Below, in pieces: positions 48,654 to 59,826 of a stretch of 64,000 nt of DNA (position 1 is its first letter; each line of letters begins with the position of its first letter). The position numbers and the translations under genes are program-made. Origin of the DNA: Adineta steineri (Eukaryota; Rotifera; Eurotatoria; Adinetida; Adinetidae); assembly GCA_905250115.1 (NCBI GenBank), contig CAJNOI010000089.1, positions 264,778 to 328,777 of the forward strand. The letters are read 5' to 3'. The notes below the pieces were generated by a model that worked only from the letters and a program-made list of their open reading frames with translations, did no database searches and was not told where the DNA came from.

Positions 48654-49204
48654 TCAGACCGAGATATGTGCGAAATAAGAAATATTTGTAAACATTTTTG
48701 GTTATTTTTTGATATTTAGAAAATGTAAGTTTCCATACTGTCACCAAAAGAAAAGCCTTTCTAGAGAATTTAGAAACTTCATGCTCTCTTCTTTCAAACC
48801 AAGAAAAAGATTACACTGACCTTGTATAGTAATTGAGTTAAACGCATTTCTTAAGTGTACCGAACTTTTGGGACACCCTGTAGATAAGATCAGGTGACTC
48901 TTTTTTTTTTTTCTACGAGCAATATTTCATGGTAAGCATAACATTAATATAGATAATAAAAGCTAATGTCGTACGTTAACAATATCTTGTCAGAAATATA
49001 TTTCATTGAATAATTTTAAAAACGTCAATAGATGGAGTTGAAAACTGTTTAAGTTTATAAAAACTAATCTCTTTCTCTTATTGGTCTGGTCATTCCATAT
49101 AATATTATGTTGTGTTGTTTCCTTCCGATTATTTTATTATTTCGTAGATGAAATGTAATTGTTCTGATTAATTCTCGAAAGTATTTTTCCAAAAAATAAA
49201 AACA
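48654..49204. other. spacer after the gap with a mariner-like inverted-repeat end
   Basis: On the - strand TACAGGGTGTCCCAAAAG (within 48863-48882) matches the typical terminal repeat of Tc1/mariner-type elements. Its partner end, if any, would be in the gap. The rest holds no gene. Confidence 0.4.
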
Positions 49205-49930
49205 ATGGTATCTTGTTATTGGTGTCATAAACAAACTTTAACAAATGAGATGACATATTGTAAATCAGAAGACGATGGAAAACATCATTTATGTTCTTCA
49301 TGCCATTTATCTGGTCATGCATGTCAGTCATCATGTCCTTTATGTTGGCATGATATGGCTCAATATTTAATAATAAGAGATCGTTTATGTGCTGGTTGTA
49401 TTAAACCAATAGATAAAAAGAAAACATTTGATGAAAAAGAACATCCATTATGTTCTCAATGTCAAAAATGTATTTTATGTTCATTTCGTGAACAAACTAA
49501 AAAGGATTTTTTTTCTTTATCATATCGTGAACATGAACCGCAAATTCAAAATATTCTTTATCTTATGCAAGTATGTGTACAACGTGTTGAAGTTGAACGT
49601 GAACCATGTTCGATTTGTATCGAACCATTAAATGAAAATGGTGATAATCCAGTTAAAACACTTGATAAATGTCAACATCGTTTTCATACAAAATGTATCG
49701 AAAAATGGTTTAAAGAAAAACCATGTTGTCCATGTTGTCGACATGTTTATCAAAACCATGATGAACCAAGTAAATTATCTAATGACTTTATTTTTGAGAA
49801 AAAATATAAAGCAATTGTTTCTTTTTTTGTTTAAGAATATAAACGATCTCGTGGAGATCATGTTCCTGTTTTCCCACCACATACTATTAATCGTTATGAA
49901 TCGATTACACCTATGGATACATATTCATGA
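49205..49930 (+). CDS. Cys-rich RING-H2 protein, paralogue of the next gene without the Deltex domain
   Basis: Exons are 49205-49769 and 49836-49930, giving 219 aa. The N-terminal Cys-rich module (CYWCHKQTL, CSSCHLSGHACQSSCPLCWH) is shared with the following gene. A second CxxC region follows (CAGCIKPIDKKK, CSQCQKCILC). The C-terminal RING-H2 finger reads CSICIEPLNENGD, CQHRFHTKCIEKWF and CCPCCRHVY, so an E3 ubiquitin ligase role is likely. Exon 2 (EYKRSRGD region to DTYS) was added because a GTAAAT donor at 49770 and TTTAAG acceptor at 49835 give a consistent frame; the unspliced frame stops shortly after. No DTC domain is present. It is a tandem duplicate that either lost the Deltex part or never had it. 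Confidence 0.75.
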
Positions 49931-50067
49931 AGCTAATCTTTGTATTTTCTGTGATATTACAGTTTTTTTCCTTTTATTGTATATGACTTATAGTGTTACA
50001 ATTTTTTTCCCTATTTTTTTTTCTTGTTTCAAAAATCTGGATTTATATCTAATTATCGGACATATTA

Positions 50068-51473
50068 ATGTGTTTTCAGATGGCAACTATTTCTTATGCA
50101 TCAAATCAAATTTGTTTATGGTGTAGTCAACCATTGATTCATTTACAACAAACAAAAATTTGTGAAAAACATATTATTTGTGATAAATGTACGATTAAAA
50201 ATCGAACTTGTCAATCATCCTGTCCCTGTTGTTGGTATGATAATGGAACAAATTATATATCTACATATAATTTATGTCCTGGTCAGTTATTTTTCAAGTT
50301 ATAAATAAACAAGATTAGTAATTATTTCAAATTTTAGTTTGTTGTAATAGTTTAAAATCTAATGGTAATCCACCTGTTTGTCATCAAAATCATAAGCATT
50401 GTCCGCAATGTTCACCCTCAGGATGTTATTTATGTAATTTCCTTGCATTACGCTCATGGATCAATAGTACATTTGAAAATCTTCCAAATGATTTACAACC
50501 TATTGTAATGGTATGTCATAATTTGGAAAAGATGTTTGAAGATGTACAACAGTCAAATGTGAATAATTCTAATGCATTGTATAATAGACAAGACTCATCA
50601 AACATGGATTCTGATGATAATTTAATGACAACAGAAAGTAAATAATTTTTTCTATTTTATGATAAAGAGATAAGAATGTGTCGATATATTGTTTTTTAAT
50701 AGATTTATTATTTTTCTTCTATAGATTCTAATTTATCAAAATCAAATTCTCAAAATACAACGAATAATAATTGTGTCATATGTATGGATAATATGGATAC
50801 AACAAGTGTTACACTTCCTTCGTGCAATCATTCTTTTCATAGAGATTGTATAGAACAATGGTTTCAATCAAGTGGAAAACAAAGTTGTCCAACTTGTGGC
50901 CATCTTTATGGAATCAGTAAAGGTATAGTTCGTTTGATAAAATGATTTCAAAAGAAAAAAAGATTTTTTGTTGAATATTAAGGTCCTCAACCTTCCCATG
51001 GGCAAATGACAATTAAATATATAACAACACCTTTACCTGGATTTACTACTGAAAATTATGGACCAAATGAAGCACCTACTATTGAAATAATTTATACAAT
51101 TCCATCTGGTATTCAAGGCCCTTTAAATCCATTTCCGGGTCAACCTTACCAAGGAACAGTTCGTCGTGCTTATTTACCAAATAATCAAGAGGGAAAACAA
51201 GTGTTAGCTTTATTACAAAGAGCTTTTAATGATCAACATGTATTTACCATTGGTAAATCATCAACAACAGGACAAGATAATGTTGTTACCTGGAATGATA
51301 TCCATCATAAAACAAGTATTAGTGGAGGACCTGATCAGTAAAATTTTTACAAAAATAAATTTCGAAACAAAAAAAAAGTATTTTTTTCATTATTTATCTT
51401 TAGATTTGGTTATCCCGATCCAACTTATTTATTACGTGTTCGTCAAGAACTTGCAGATAAAGGTTACAAGTAA
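50068..51473 (+). CDS. Deltex-type E3 ubiquitin ligase (Cys-rich, RING, DTC domain)
   Basis: Exons are 50068-50281, 50338-50637, 50725-50922, 50983-51337 and 51404-51473, giving about 378 aa; a second start at 50080 is possible. Order: the Cys-rich N-terminal module like the previous gene (CLWCSQPLI, CQSSCPCCWYD), a CxxC region (CPQCSPSGCYLC), an acidic linker, a RING (CVICMDNMDTT, SCNHSFHRDCIEQWF, SCPTCGHLYG) and a Deltex C-terminal domain with PGGI-like PSGIQGPLNPFPGQPY, RRAYLPNNQEGKQVL, VTWNDIHHKTSISGG and FGYPDPTYLLRV. RING plus DTC is the hallmark of DTX3-type ligases, which ubiquitinate substrates and can act on ADP-ribose or NAD-linked targets. The 12 bases before ATG 50080 resemble an acceptor, so an upstream non-coding exon is possible. 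Confidence 0.88.
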
Positions 51474-51608
51474 TAAAAAACAAGAAATAATTTATGGTTT
51501 TTATATTTGATGAAATAAATTTTATATTTTCTACATATAACACGTTGATTTAATTTCATGAACATAAATACTTTATCTAGAATGATTTTAGATTAAAAAA
51601 AAAATAAA

Positions 51609-53233
51609 ATGGCTGCATCGTATTGGAAAAGTTCTCAGTTTGAACAATGGTTATTTGATCGTCAAGAATTAATGTCTTCTCGTCTACGTGATATTGCATC
51701 ATGGCCATCTAATAATGGTTCATCTCCAATAACAGAAGATGAATATTTAAAAATTTTAATTTTTTATTCAAATATAATTCAACATATCGGTGAACAATAT
51801 AAAGTTCGTCAACAAGTTATAGCAACAGGAATTATTTATTTAAAAAGATTTTATGCTCGATATCCATTAAAAAGTATTGATCCATGGCTTCTGTGTCCAA
51901 CTTGTTTATTTCTTGCAGCTAAAGTTGAAGAATTTTCTACACTTAATCATCAACGTGTTTGTAATGCTGCTGCTGCTACATACAAAAAATATGTACATCT
52001 ACTCGGTAAGTTTATCATTCAATTCCGACTTACTGTCTCTTCACCAATTGATGAAATTCGAGAAACCCTCAGTTCCTTTCAACTCATATCGAAATAAAAC
52101 TATTGCAGATATATCACTTTGATAACTCTATATTGGAGTTCATTTTAATTAGAACAATTTTATGACACTACACTCGTATAAAAGTTTATTCTTACAGGTT
52201 AATTATTCATCTGTTAAAAAAATAATACGTATGTTTTTTTTCTAAAGGTTATAAATATTCAAATATGTAAATATAATATAAATAAATTTTATTTCTAGTA
52301 GATAGAAACTATGTTAAAGTTATATTGCGATATATTGACAAAAACGTTTTACTTGTTTTTGTCATCTTATAAAAAAAATATTTATATTGACATTATTTAA
52401 ATAAATATTATTTTTAAACTAATACCTTTAGAAATACCCAAAAAAAAAGATCGATTCAGAGCTGAGTAAAATACTTGAAGTACTCGTACTGGAAGGCTGA
52501 GTACTCGCACTCGTACTCGAAGGGTCGATACTCGTGTTCGTACTTGTACTCGAGAAGGTCCGTACTTGCCCAACCTCCTGGATCGATTGAGATAGAAGAC
52601 GGATATATCATTAATAGTTAAAATCAATTGTTTTTTAATTAATATAAAATAAAATCTTGATATTTATTTTTAGGTGGTCCCAATGAATATCCATATGTAA
52701 TAAAACATATACTTGAATGTGAATTTTATTTACTTGAAATAATGGATTGTTGTTTAATTGTTTTTCATCCATATCGTTCATTAGATATGTATACACGTGA
52801 ATTTCAAATTGATCAACCATTATTTGAAGCTGCATGGCGTATAATAAATGATTCATTAAAAACCGATGCATCTCTTGTATATCCTCCCTATGAAGTTGCT
52901 CTTGCTTGTCTTTTACTTGCTGCTACATATCGTGATAAAGTTGTATTGCTCAAACAATATATGATCGAAGCACAAATAGATGTTGAAAGAGTTTATGAAG
53001 TTGTTAAATTATTACTTAAATATTACGATTTAATGACAACTTATGATGCTGATTTACCAAATCATGATGGAAAACAAATGAAAGAACTTTTAGCTAAAAT
53101 TCCTAAACCAAAAATAACTCCAATAGGATCATCACGTCCATCATCTCAACCTAATGAACAACAAATACAATTAGCCATGCAACAGCAAACAACTAATGGA
53201 CATCAACAAAGTAATAATACAGGCAACATTTAA
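51609..53233 (+). CDS. CCNC: cyclin C (Mediator kinase module)
   Basis: Exons are 51609-52005 and 52674-53233, giving 318 aa; human cyclin C is 283 aa. The N-terminus MAASYWKSSQFEQWLFDRQE and the cyclin box (YLKRFYARYPLKSIDPWLLC, FLAAKVEEF) are typical of cyclin C. The second exon continues with YVIKHILECEFYLLEIMDCC and LIVFHPYRSL. The C-terminal Gln/Asn-rich tail is longer than in vertebrates. Cyclin C pairs with CDK8/CDK19 in the Mediator kinase module and regulates RNA polymerase II transcription. The unusually long 668-bp intron contains a small hAT-like insertion. It is a same-strand neighbour of the Deltex gene, with 135 bp between stop and start. Confidence 0.95.
52449..52588. mobile_element. 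124-bp hAT-like MITE with 8-bp target duplication, in the cyclin C intron
   Basis: The element 52457-52580 is flanked by the direct repeat GATCGATT at 52449-52456 and 52581-52588, the 8-bp duplication expected of hAT transposons. Its ends CAGAGCTGAG and, inverted, CAGGAGGTTGGG share the CAG start of hAT ends. Inside are repeated TACTCG words and higher GC than the intron around it. It has no coding capacity. Confidence 0.7.
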
Positions 53234-54154
53234 TTTCAGATATTGTTTTATATAGTTTAAATTTATTTTGTTTTGTTCTTTAATAAAAAGAAAAATTTTT
53301 TCTCATAAAATATTATTAAAAAATTCAATCTTTGTTGTTATATATTGCTATCTTGATTATTGATTTTTATCATCAGTCAGTTTTTTTAATATTTATTAAT
53401 GTATTCTATAAATATTTGCATAAATTAGAAATGCTTGATCGTACAAGAAATTTGTTACACAAAAAGTTTGTTTTGCACAAAAAATATCTTGATTATACAT
53501 TCATCATTGATAAATACATAAAATAGGCTTTTGCTAATGATTTTATTTGCTTTATAATTAATTCTGATATTCTTACTAGTTCGATTTTAGAACTTTTCTT
53601 TTCTTATTTTCTATCTTGTGACATTGCTCTATTTTCTTTTTAATTATATTATAAGGTTCTGTTGATCGTTGAATGTAGAAAACTAAAATAATAACCAGTG
53701 ATATTTGTTATGTTTTTGAGATATTCCATGTATTACCCTATTTAAGCCAATAAAATAATTCAAAAAACAAGAATGTTATGAGATAGTGATGAGTCAGAAC
53801 AATCAACATGATGGTAATAAATATTTAAGGGGATTAAAAGATTTATTTTCTATTAACCGGTATTCATTCAATTTTATATAATTCAATACGAAAATATACA
53901 TAATTAAACTTATTTATTTTTTCTTACAAATACAAGTATGCAGTTTTTTCTATTGTCTTGAGGATTTGGCTAGGTGGGTTTCGATATCTATCTATATTCA
54001 CGCTGACAAGGAATGTGTTGCAAATTTTCGTATCTTTTTTTATTATTATTTCTCTTCGGTGTTTGTGAAGAGATAAGCTTGAAAATTATTAATATTTTAC
54101 TTTTTAAAAGATTATGAATATAAACACGAAAAAATATTTTTTAGATAACGATAA
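53234..54154. other. intergenic, no gene seen
   Basis: AT-rich spacer; the ORF at 53332-53526 is not supported. The 3' part (from about 54030) resembles the promoter-proximal flanks of the other two GNAT copies (AAGCTTGAAAATTATTAATAT). Confidence 0.5.
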
Positions 54155-54835
54155 ATGGATACCAACTCGACATCATCATCGATTATAGTTCGTTCATATC
54201 AACGATCAGATTTATCTGCATGCCATGAACTATTTACTGAAGCTCATCGTGGATATAATAATCCAATGTCTTATATTAACAGTCATCTACAAGGAGATAT
54301 GGCTGATATTGAAAAGAATTATCTTCAAATTCCAGGTGGACATTGGTGGGTAGCTGTTTCAACTGAGGATAATCGTATTGTTGGACAAGTAGCTGCTTTA
54401 CCAATGCATTTGGGTGATTCAGAGTATTATTCTCGAGCACCTGAAGAACAACGTGATCAGACATGTGAATTACTTCGAATGGGTGTTAAACAAGATGTTC
54501 AAAGACTAGGAGTCGGAAAGAAACTAATTTCAACTTTGATTAATTTTGCTCGTGAAAATGGATATCGACAAATTCATGTAACTACTTTAACATGTATGGA
54601 TAAAGCAAATGGTTTCTACCAAAGAAACGGTTTCATAAAAGGTCATATACAGAAAAAATCGCTCAGTAATACACCTGAAAACACGAATGATGAAAATAAA
54701 TCGGTCAATAATCAACCAACAGATACCATTTTCGAGGTGGGTGCTATTATATCAGATGAAGATCAACGTTTGATGAAATTACTAGTTATGGAATCAAAAT
54801 TTATCTACATTCAACATTATCATCTTCCAATATAA
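54155..54835 (+). CDS. GNAT family N-acetyltransferase, tandem copy 1
   Basis: Intronless ORF of 226 aa. The GNAT fold is seen from SIIVRSYQRSDLSACHELF (beta1-alpha1), GGHWWVAVSTEDNRIVGQVA (beta3-beta4), the acetyl-CoA loop in GVKQDVQRLGVGKKLISTL (Q/R-x-x-G-x-G type), and NFARENGYRQIHVTTL with KANGFYQRNGF (beta5-alpha4 region). The C-terminal 50 residues are an extension of unknown role ending YIQHYHLPI. It is most like small-molecule or NAT8-type acetyltransferases, but the substrate is unknown. First of three paralogues on the same strand. Lack of introns contrasts with neighbours and may reflect retrotransposition or transfer; codon choice looks native. Confidence 0.85.
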   Translation: MDTNSTSSSIIVRSYQRSDLSACHELFTEAHRGYNNPMSYINSHLQGDMADIEKNYLQIPGGHWWVAVSTEDNRIVGQVAALPMHLGDSEYYSRAPEEQRDQTCELLRMGVKQDVQRLGVGKKLISTLINFARENGYRQIHVTTLTCMDKANGFYQRNGFIKGHIQKKSLSNTPENTNDENKSVNNQPTDTIFEVGAIISDEDQRLMKLLVMESKFIYIQHYHLPI

Positions 54836-56404
54836 TGAACTATGAGATTACGCTTATTTTTATATTTTCTCTGGAATGCATAAGATTAGAGAACATATAG
54901 TTGTTTTTTTTATCCAATCATTTCCGTGATTTTATTAATGATTGTCACTTATATATCGCATAAAGCTGTTGCATCCACTTGATATTGCTTATTTAAAATA
55001 AATTTCAAAACAAAACCTAAACAATTTCACTACCAAGCTTGTCTCTTGGATATTTATTTCATTGATACTTGTTATTTATAAATTTCCATTTAATCAATCT
55101 TCCTATATAAATAAACAAAGCGAATATCGTATTACTAAATTTGTGATTTTCACCGGAGTCAATAAATGAATATGTACATATACATAGTGGCAGTGTATAA
55201 TAATATGATATGTTTAGTAAAACAATGGAGTTTGTATGCATTCATAAATCAGCAGATCATGAAAACAATTCAGATAAAGAAAGGATTGATTCAAGGCACT
55301 TTTATCTTCTAGAAAAAAAAATATCACTTTTATTATTAGTAATAGTCATATACAGTTTTTATCTCTAAGAATTGTAATTTATCGATGATAAAATAATTGT
55401 AACAGTTAAAAATACCTTGAATGTGACACAATATATTCATGCTGTATTATCAAGTAATTGTTACGATGCATCAATATTTATTGTATAGTTGAATATATGA
55501 ATAAACATAATAATATTGGCCGTATTTTCTATTTGTCATGATTCAACTGGACAACTATTAAACTACTTTAAAAATTATTCATTTTTCATATATAGTACTG
55601 GGAATGAATATGACACCAACAATCTTAATGTATCTATTTCAACTTTGCTTTCCTTTAGATAAAGCGTCAAAACGTATTACTTTATATTCCAATACTTTAC
55701 CATAATGTTTTTAAATTGAAGAAGCTATTCTAAACTATGAATATCGGTGAATATCTTTCCTCATTGATAAATATCGTCCCAGTGACTCCCATTTCAAAAA
55801 ATAAAGGACAACATCTTTGTCGTTATCGTAATTTTATTTTTTCTGATTGGCTGACGACCATGCATACTGTGATGTATGTATTGCGGACTAATCTTGACAA
55901 ATAAATGCACAGGAACTTATCTTTTTCTTTATTTGTTAGAGAATAAAATTGGTCTATTTAAATATCAGTTTTACTTTTCTACGACGCCATTAAAAATAGA
56001 TGACTACAATGCAGAAATAAAGACTCGATCCTTCATAATTCGTGACAGATTCTGTATATTGATCTCAACTTATATGAAAACTGTCACGGATATTATTCCT
56101 GAGGCGCAATTAATCATTAAGGTTTAAAAATCACTTTAAAAAGGACTATGAAGATCTTGATTTTGGTTTAGCTAAGGAATCAAAGAGAATATTAAGTGAC
56201 ATATTATTGAAATATATCAGTTTTATTAAGTTCATATTTCTATTGTCAATAGCGATCCTTTCGTATTTTCATTTACAAAGGAATGCTTTGCAAGCTTTTG
56301 TTTCTTTTTATCTTATTAATATTTCACTTTGATGTTTGTAGATAATTAAGCTTGAAAATTATTAATATTTGATTTTTAAAAGATTATAAATATATTAACA
56401 ATAA
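54836..56404. repeat. spacer between GNAT copies 1 and 2, partly duplicated
   Basis: 3' flanks of the three copies share words (for example ATTTAAAATAAATTT about 170 bp after each stop and AAATTTGTGAT further on), and the 5' flanks share AAAATTATTAATATTTGA. No other gene is seen; the ORF 55876-56127 is not preserved as protein in the duplicate. Confidence 0.55.
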
Positions 56405-57085
56405 ATGGATACTAATTCAACACCATCATCCATTATAGTTCGTTCATATCAACCATCTGATTTACCTGCATGTCAAGCATTATTTATAGAAGGACATCGT
56501 GGATATGGCAACTCGACATCTTATGTTAACAATGCTCTAGCAACAGATATGGCTGATATTGAAAAGAATTATCTTCGAGTTTCAGGTGGACATTGGTGGG
56601 TAGCTGTTTCACCTGACGATAATCGTATTGTTGGACAAATAGCTATTTTGCCAATGCGTTTAGGTCATCCATTATATTATTCTCAATTAACTGGAGAGGA
56701 ACGAGATCATATTTGTGATGTACTTAGACTAGGTGTTACTCTGGATGCACAAAGACTAGGAGTAGGAAAAGAACTATTCTCAACTTTAATTAATTTTGCT
56801 CGTGAAAATGGATATCGTCAAATCCATGTAACGACTTTAACGCATATGAATAAAGCAAATGCTTTCTACAAAAAGCACGGGTTCATAAAAGGTCATATAG
56901 ACAAGACACCGATCGGTGGTACACCTGAAAACACCAATGATGAAAATAAATCGATGAATAATAAACCAACATCTACTATTTTCGAAGTGGATACTATTAT
57001 ACCAGATGAAGATCAACGTTTAATGAAATTACCACCTACTGAATCAAAATTCATATACGTTCAACATTATCATCTTCCATTATAA
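56405..57085 (+). CDS. GNAT family N-acetyltransferase, tandem copy 2
   Basis: Intronless, 226 aa, same length and layout as copy 1. The acetyl-CoA loop reads GVTLDAQRLGVGKELFSTL. The N-terminal SIIVRSYQPSDLPACQALF and GGHWWVAVSPDDNRIVGQIA blocks are kept, while the alpha2 region is more diverged (YSQLTGEERDHICDVLRL). The tail ends YVQHYHLPL. No damage to the frame, so it is probably functional. Copies 1 and 3 resemble each other more in the CELxRMGxKQDVQR segment than either resembles copy 2. Confidence 0.85.
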   Translation: MDTNSTPSSIIVRSYQPSDLPACQALFIEGHRGYGNSTSYVNNALATDMADIEKNYLRVSGGHWWVAVSPDDNRIVGQIAILPMRLGHPLYYSQLTGEERDHICDVLRLGVTLDAQRLGVGKELFSTLINFARENGYRQIHVTTLTHMNKANAFYKKHGFIKGHIDKTPIGGTPENTNDENKSMNNKPTSTIFEVDTIIPDEDQRLMKLPPTESKFIYVQHYHLPL

Positions 57086-58456
57086 TGAACTAGTAGGTTA
57101 TTCTTATTTTTGTATCTTTTTTTTTTAGTAAGAAAAATGAATGAACATCGCATTTTTCCATTCAATGATTTCATGAATGATATCTATTTACATGTCGCAT
57201 TAAGCTGTTACACTCCATTTGATATTGTTTATTTAAAATAAATTTTAAAAGTAAAGCTAAACAATGTCACTACTAAATTTATCTATGGAATATTTATTTT
57301 AACGATACTTGTTATTTATACGTTTCCATTTAATCAATCTGCTTGTACAAATACAAAAAGTGAATATCGTATTATTAAATTTGTGATGTTACGAGATTTA
57401 ATAAATGAATATGTGCATAAATATAGTGACAGTGTATAATACTATGATACATTGATAAATCAACAGATTATATCAAGATAATACTATTGTGTGATATTAT
57501 AAAATAAACAAAATCTCGAAAGTAAACATCGTTTAGTTTTCACGTGAACATATTGGACATAAGTCTAGTGTCTTAAAAAACAGTTTATATTTTAGTGAGG
57601 CTCATAAACTGTTGTTAGACCTGTAGGAACGATCTCTGTACAAAATACTAAAATAAAGATCGAACGTGAAACGTTATTCGCATCCAAACAGATACAAATC
57701 CTGGTTTATGAAATTCAAATCTAGCAGCTTTGGAGTTATTCTAAACTGTGAATATTGGTTTACGCTGGTTATTCAATTCAAACGATTTTCCTTTAATCAA
57801 TTACACCGGTCGACCGATATAGCAATCAATGATCGTTACCGTTGCATCTCTAGTGACTCCTATTGCAGAAAAACAAGGAAGAAATTGTTCGGTGCTCTCA
57901 TAATTTTATTTTATTTTTGATTGGCTGAAGACCATCCATACTGTAATGTATGTATCGCATACTAGTCCTGTCAAATCAACACATAGAAGCTTATCTTTTT
58001 CTTTATTTGTTTGAGAACAAAACTGGAGTATTTAAATCTGTGTTTTAGTTTTATACAATACGATTCGAAAAAGATAATTACAATACAGAAATAAAGACTT
58101 CGATCCTTCACAGTTCATGACCAATTCTTTATATTAATCGCAACTCATATTAAATTGTCATGGATATTATTTTAGAGGTGCAATTCGTTCGTAAGATTTA
58201 TAAACGATTTATAAAAAGACTAGGAAGATATTCATCTAGATTTAGTTAAGTAATCGAAAAAAATATTAATTCACATAGTATTGAAATATATCAATTTTAT
58301 TAAGCTCATCTTTCTATTGATGATAACAAGTCTTTCGCATTTTAAGTTTGTTTCTTTTTATTTTACTAATACTTCACTTTGATGTTTGTAGATAAGTAAC
58401 TTTGAAAATTATTAATATTTGATTTTTTCCGAAGATTCTAAATATATTAACGATAA
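57086..58456. repeat. spacer between GNAT copies 2 and 3, partly duplicated
   Basis: Resembles the spacer after copy 1 in its first 400 bp and in the last 500 bp. No gene is supported; the ORF 57666-57920 has no motif. Confidence 0.55.
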
Positions 58457-59137
58457 ATGGATACTAATTCTACACCATCATCCATTATAGTTCGTTCATA
58501 TCAACCATCTGATTTACCTGCATGTCAAGCAATATTTACCGAAGCTCATCTTGGATATAATAGTCCAATGGTTCATATTAACTTTATTTTACAAGCAGAT
58601 ATGGCTGATATTGAAAAGAATTATCTACAAATTCCAGGTGGACATTGGTGGGTAGCTGTTTCAACAGAGGATAACCGTATTGTTGGACAAGTAGCTGTTT
58701 TACCAATGCGTTTGGGTGATTCATCATATTATTCTGAAGCACCTGAAGAAGAACGTGATCAAATATGTGAATTAATTCGAATGGGTATTAAACAAGATGT
58801 TCAAAGACAAGGAGTTGGAAAGAAATTACTTTCAACTTTGATTAATTTTGCTCGTGAAAATGGATATCGACAAATTCATTTAACTACTTTAACGAATATG
58901 CATAAAGCAAATGCTTTCTACCAAAGAAACGGTTTCATAAAAGGTCCAATAGTGAAAAAGCCGCTCGTTGATATACCTGAAAACGTCGATGATAAAACAA
59001 AATTTATAAGTAACATTCCGAGTTCTGCGATTTTCGAAGTGGGAGCTATTATACCAGATGAGGATCAACGTTTAATGAAAGTACCAATTAGTGAATCAAA
59101 ATGTGCATACATTCAACATTATTCTCTTTCAATATAA
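58457..59137 (+). CDS. GNAT family N-acetyltransferase, tandem copy 3
   Basis: Intronless, 226 aa. The acetyl-CoA loop is GIKQDVQRQGVGKKLLSTL, with the same flanking GNAT blocks as copies 1 and 2 (GGHWWVAVSTEDNRIVGQVA, NFARENGYRQIHLTTL, KANAFYQRNGF). The linker after GFIKG differs (PIVKKPLVDIPENVDD). The C-terminus is YIQHYSLSI. Intact frame. Starts lie about 2.25 and 2.05 kb apart along the array. Confidence 0.85.
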   Translation: MDTNSTPSSIIVRSYQPSDLPACQAIFTEAHLGYNSPMVHINFILQADMADIEKNYLQIPGGHWWVAVSTEDNRIVGQVAVLPMRLGDSSYYSEAPEEERDQICELIRMGIKQDVQRQGVGKKLLSTLINFARENGYRQIHLTTLTNMHKANAFYQRNGFIKGPIVKKPLVDIPENVDDKTKFISNIPSSAIFEVGAIIPDEDQRLMKVPISESKCAYIQHYSLSI

Positions 59138-59826
59138 TGAACTATGCGATTATTCTTCTTTGTGTAGTTTTTGTTGAGTGCATAAAATTGTAGAATATAT
59201 AGCTTCTTTCCGATGATTTTATTAATAATATTTATTAATATGTTGTATTACGCTGATGCGATTCTACTTGATATTGAGTAATTTAAAATAAATTTTAAAA
59301 GAACAGTAAAACAAATTCAGTACTAATTGTGTCTCTTGGATATGTATTTCATCGCTACTTGTTATATATCTATTTTTATTTTATAAATCTTCTTATATTA
59401 TGAAGAGAACTCTGACTGAAAAAAACAACATTAGTTTTTATGGTATTCATATATTTATATAAATAAAGCGAATATTGTTTTACAAAATTTGTGATTTTAA
59501 CCAAAAAAAGTTGATAAAAGAATATGCACATATATAGTGACAATGCACAATAGCATGTTACCTTTAGGAAAACGATCGAGTGTGTAATCATTGATAAATC
59601 AACAGATCATAGTAGAATGCGATTGAATGAATATCCTAACATTGATGATAAATCTACTGACATATTTTTATGTGTATTCGCTGATACGATCTTATTTTTT
59701 TTTCGGTCTGTCTTGTTATCAGTATAGTCAACACAAATAAAATAAGTCATTTCATTGTTTATTCAGATTTTTTTGTCTTTTGTATGATAAGAAAAAAGAA
59801 TAGTTTAACATTATGTCAATCTTTAA
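59138..59826. other. 3' flank of GNAT copy 3, no gene seen
   Basis: Shares the duplicated GNAT 3' flank at first, then AT-rich spacer before the convergent channel gene. Confidence 0.5.

Noticed and set aside
47851..48747. Long ORFs across the N run
   Set aside because: Artefacts of reading N as open sequence.
49428..50126. ORFs at 49428-49631 and 49632-50126
   Set aside because: Shadow frames of the RING gene and its 3' flank.
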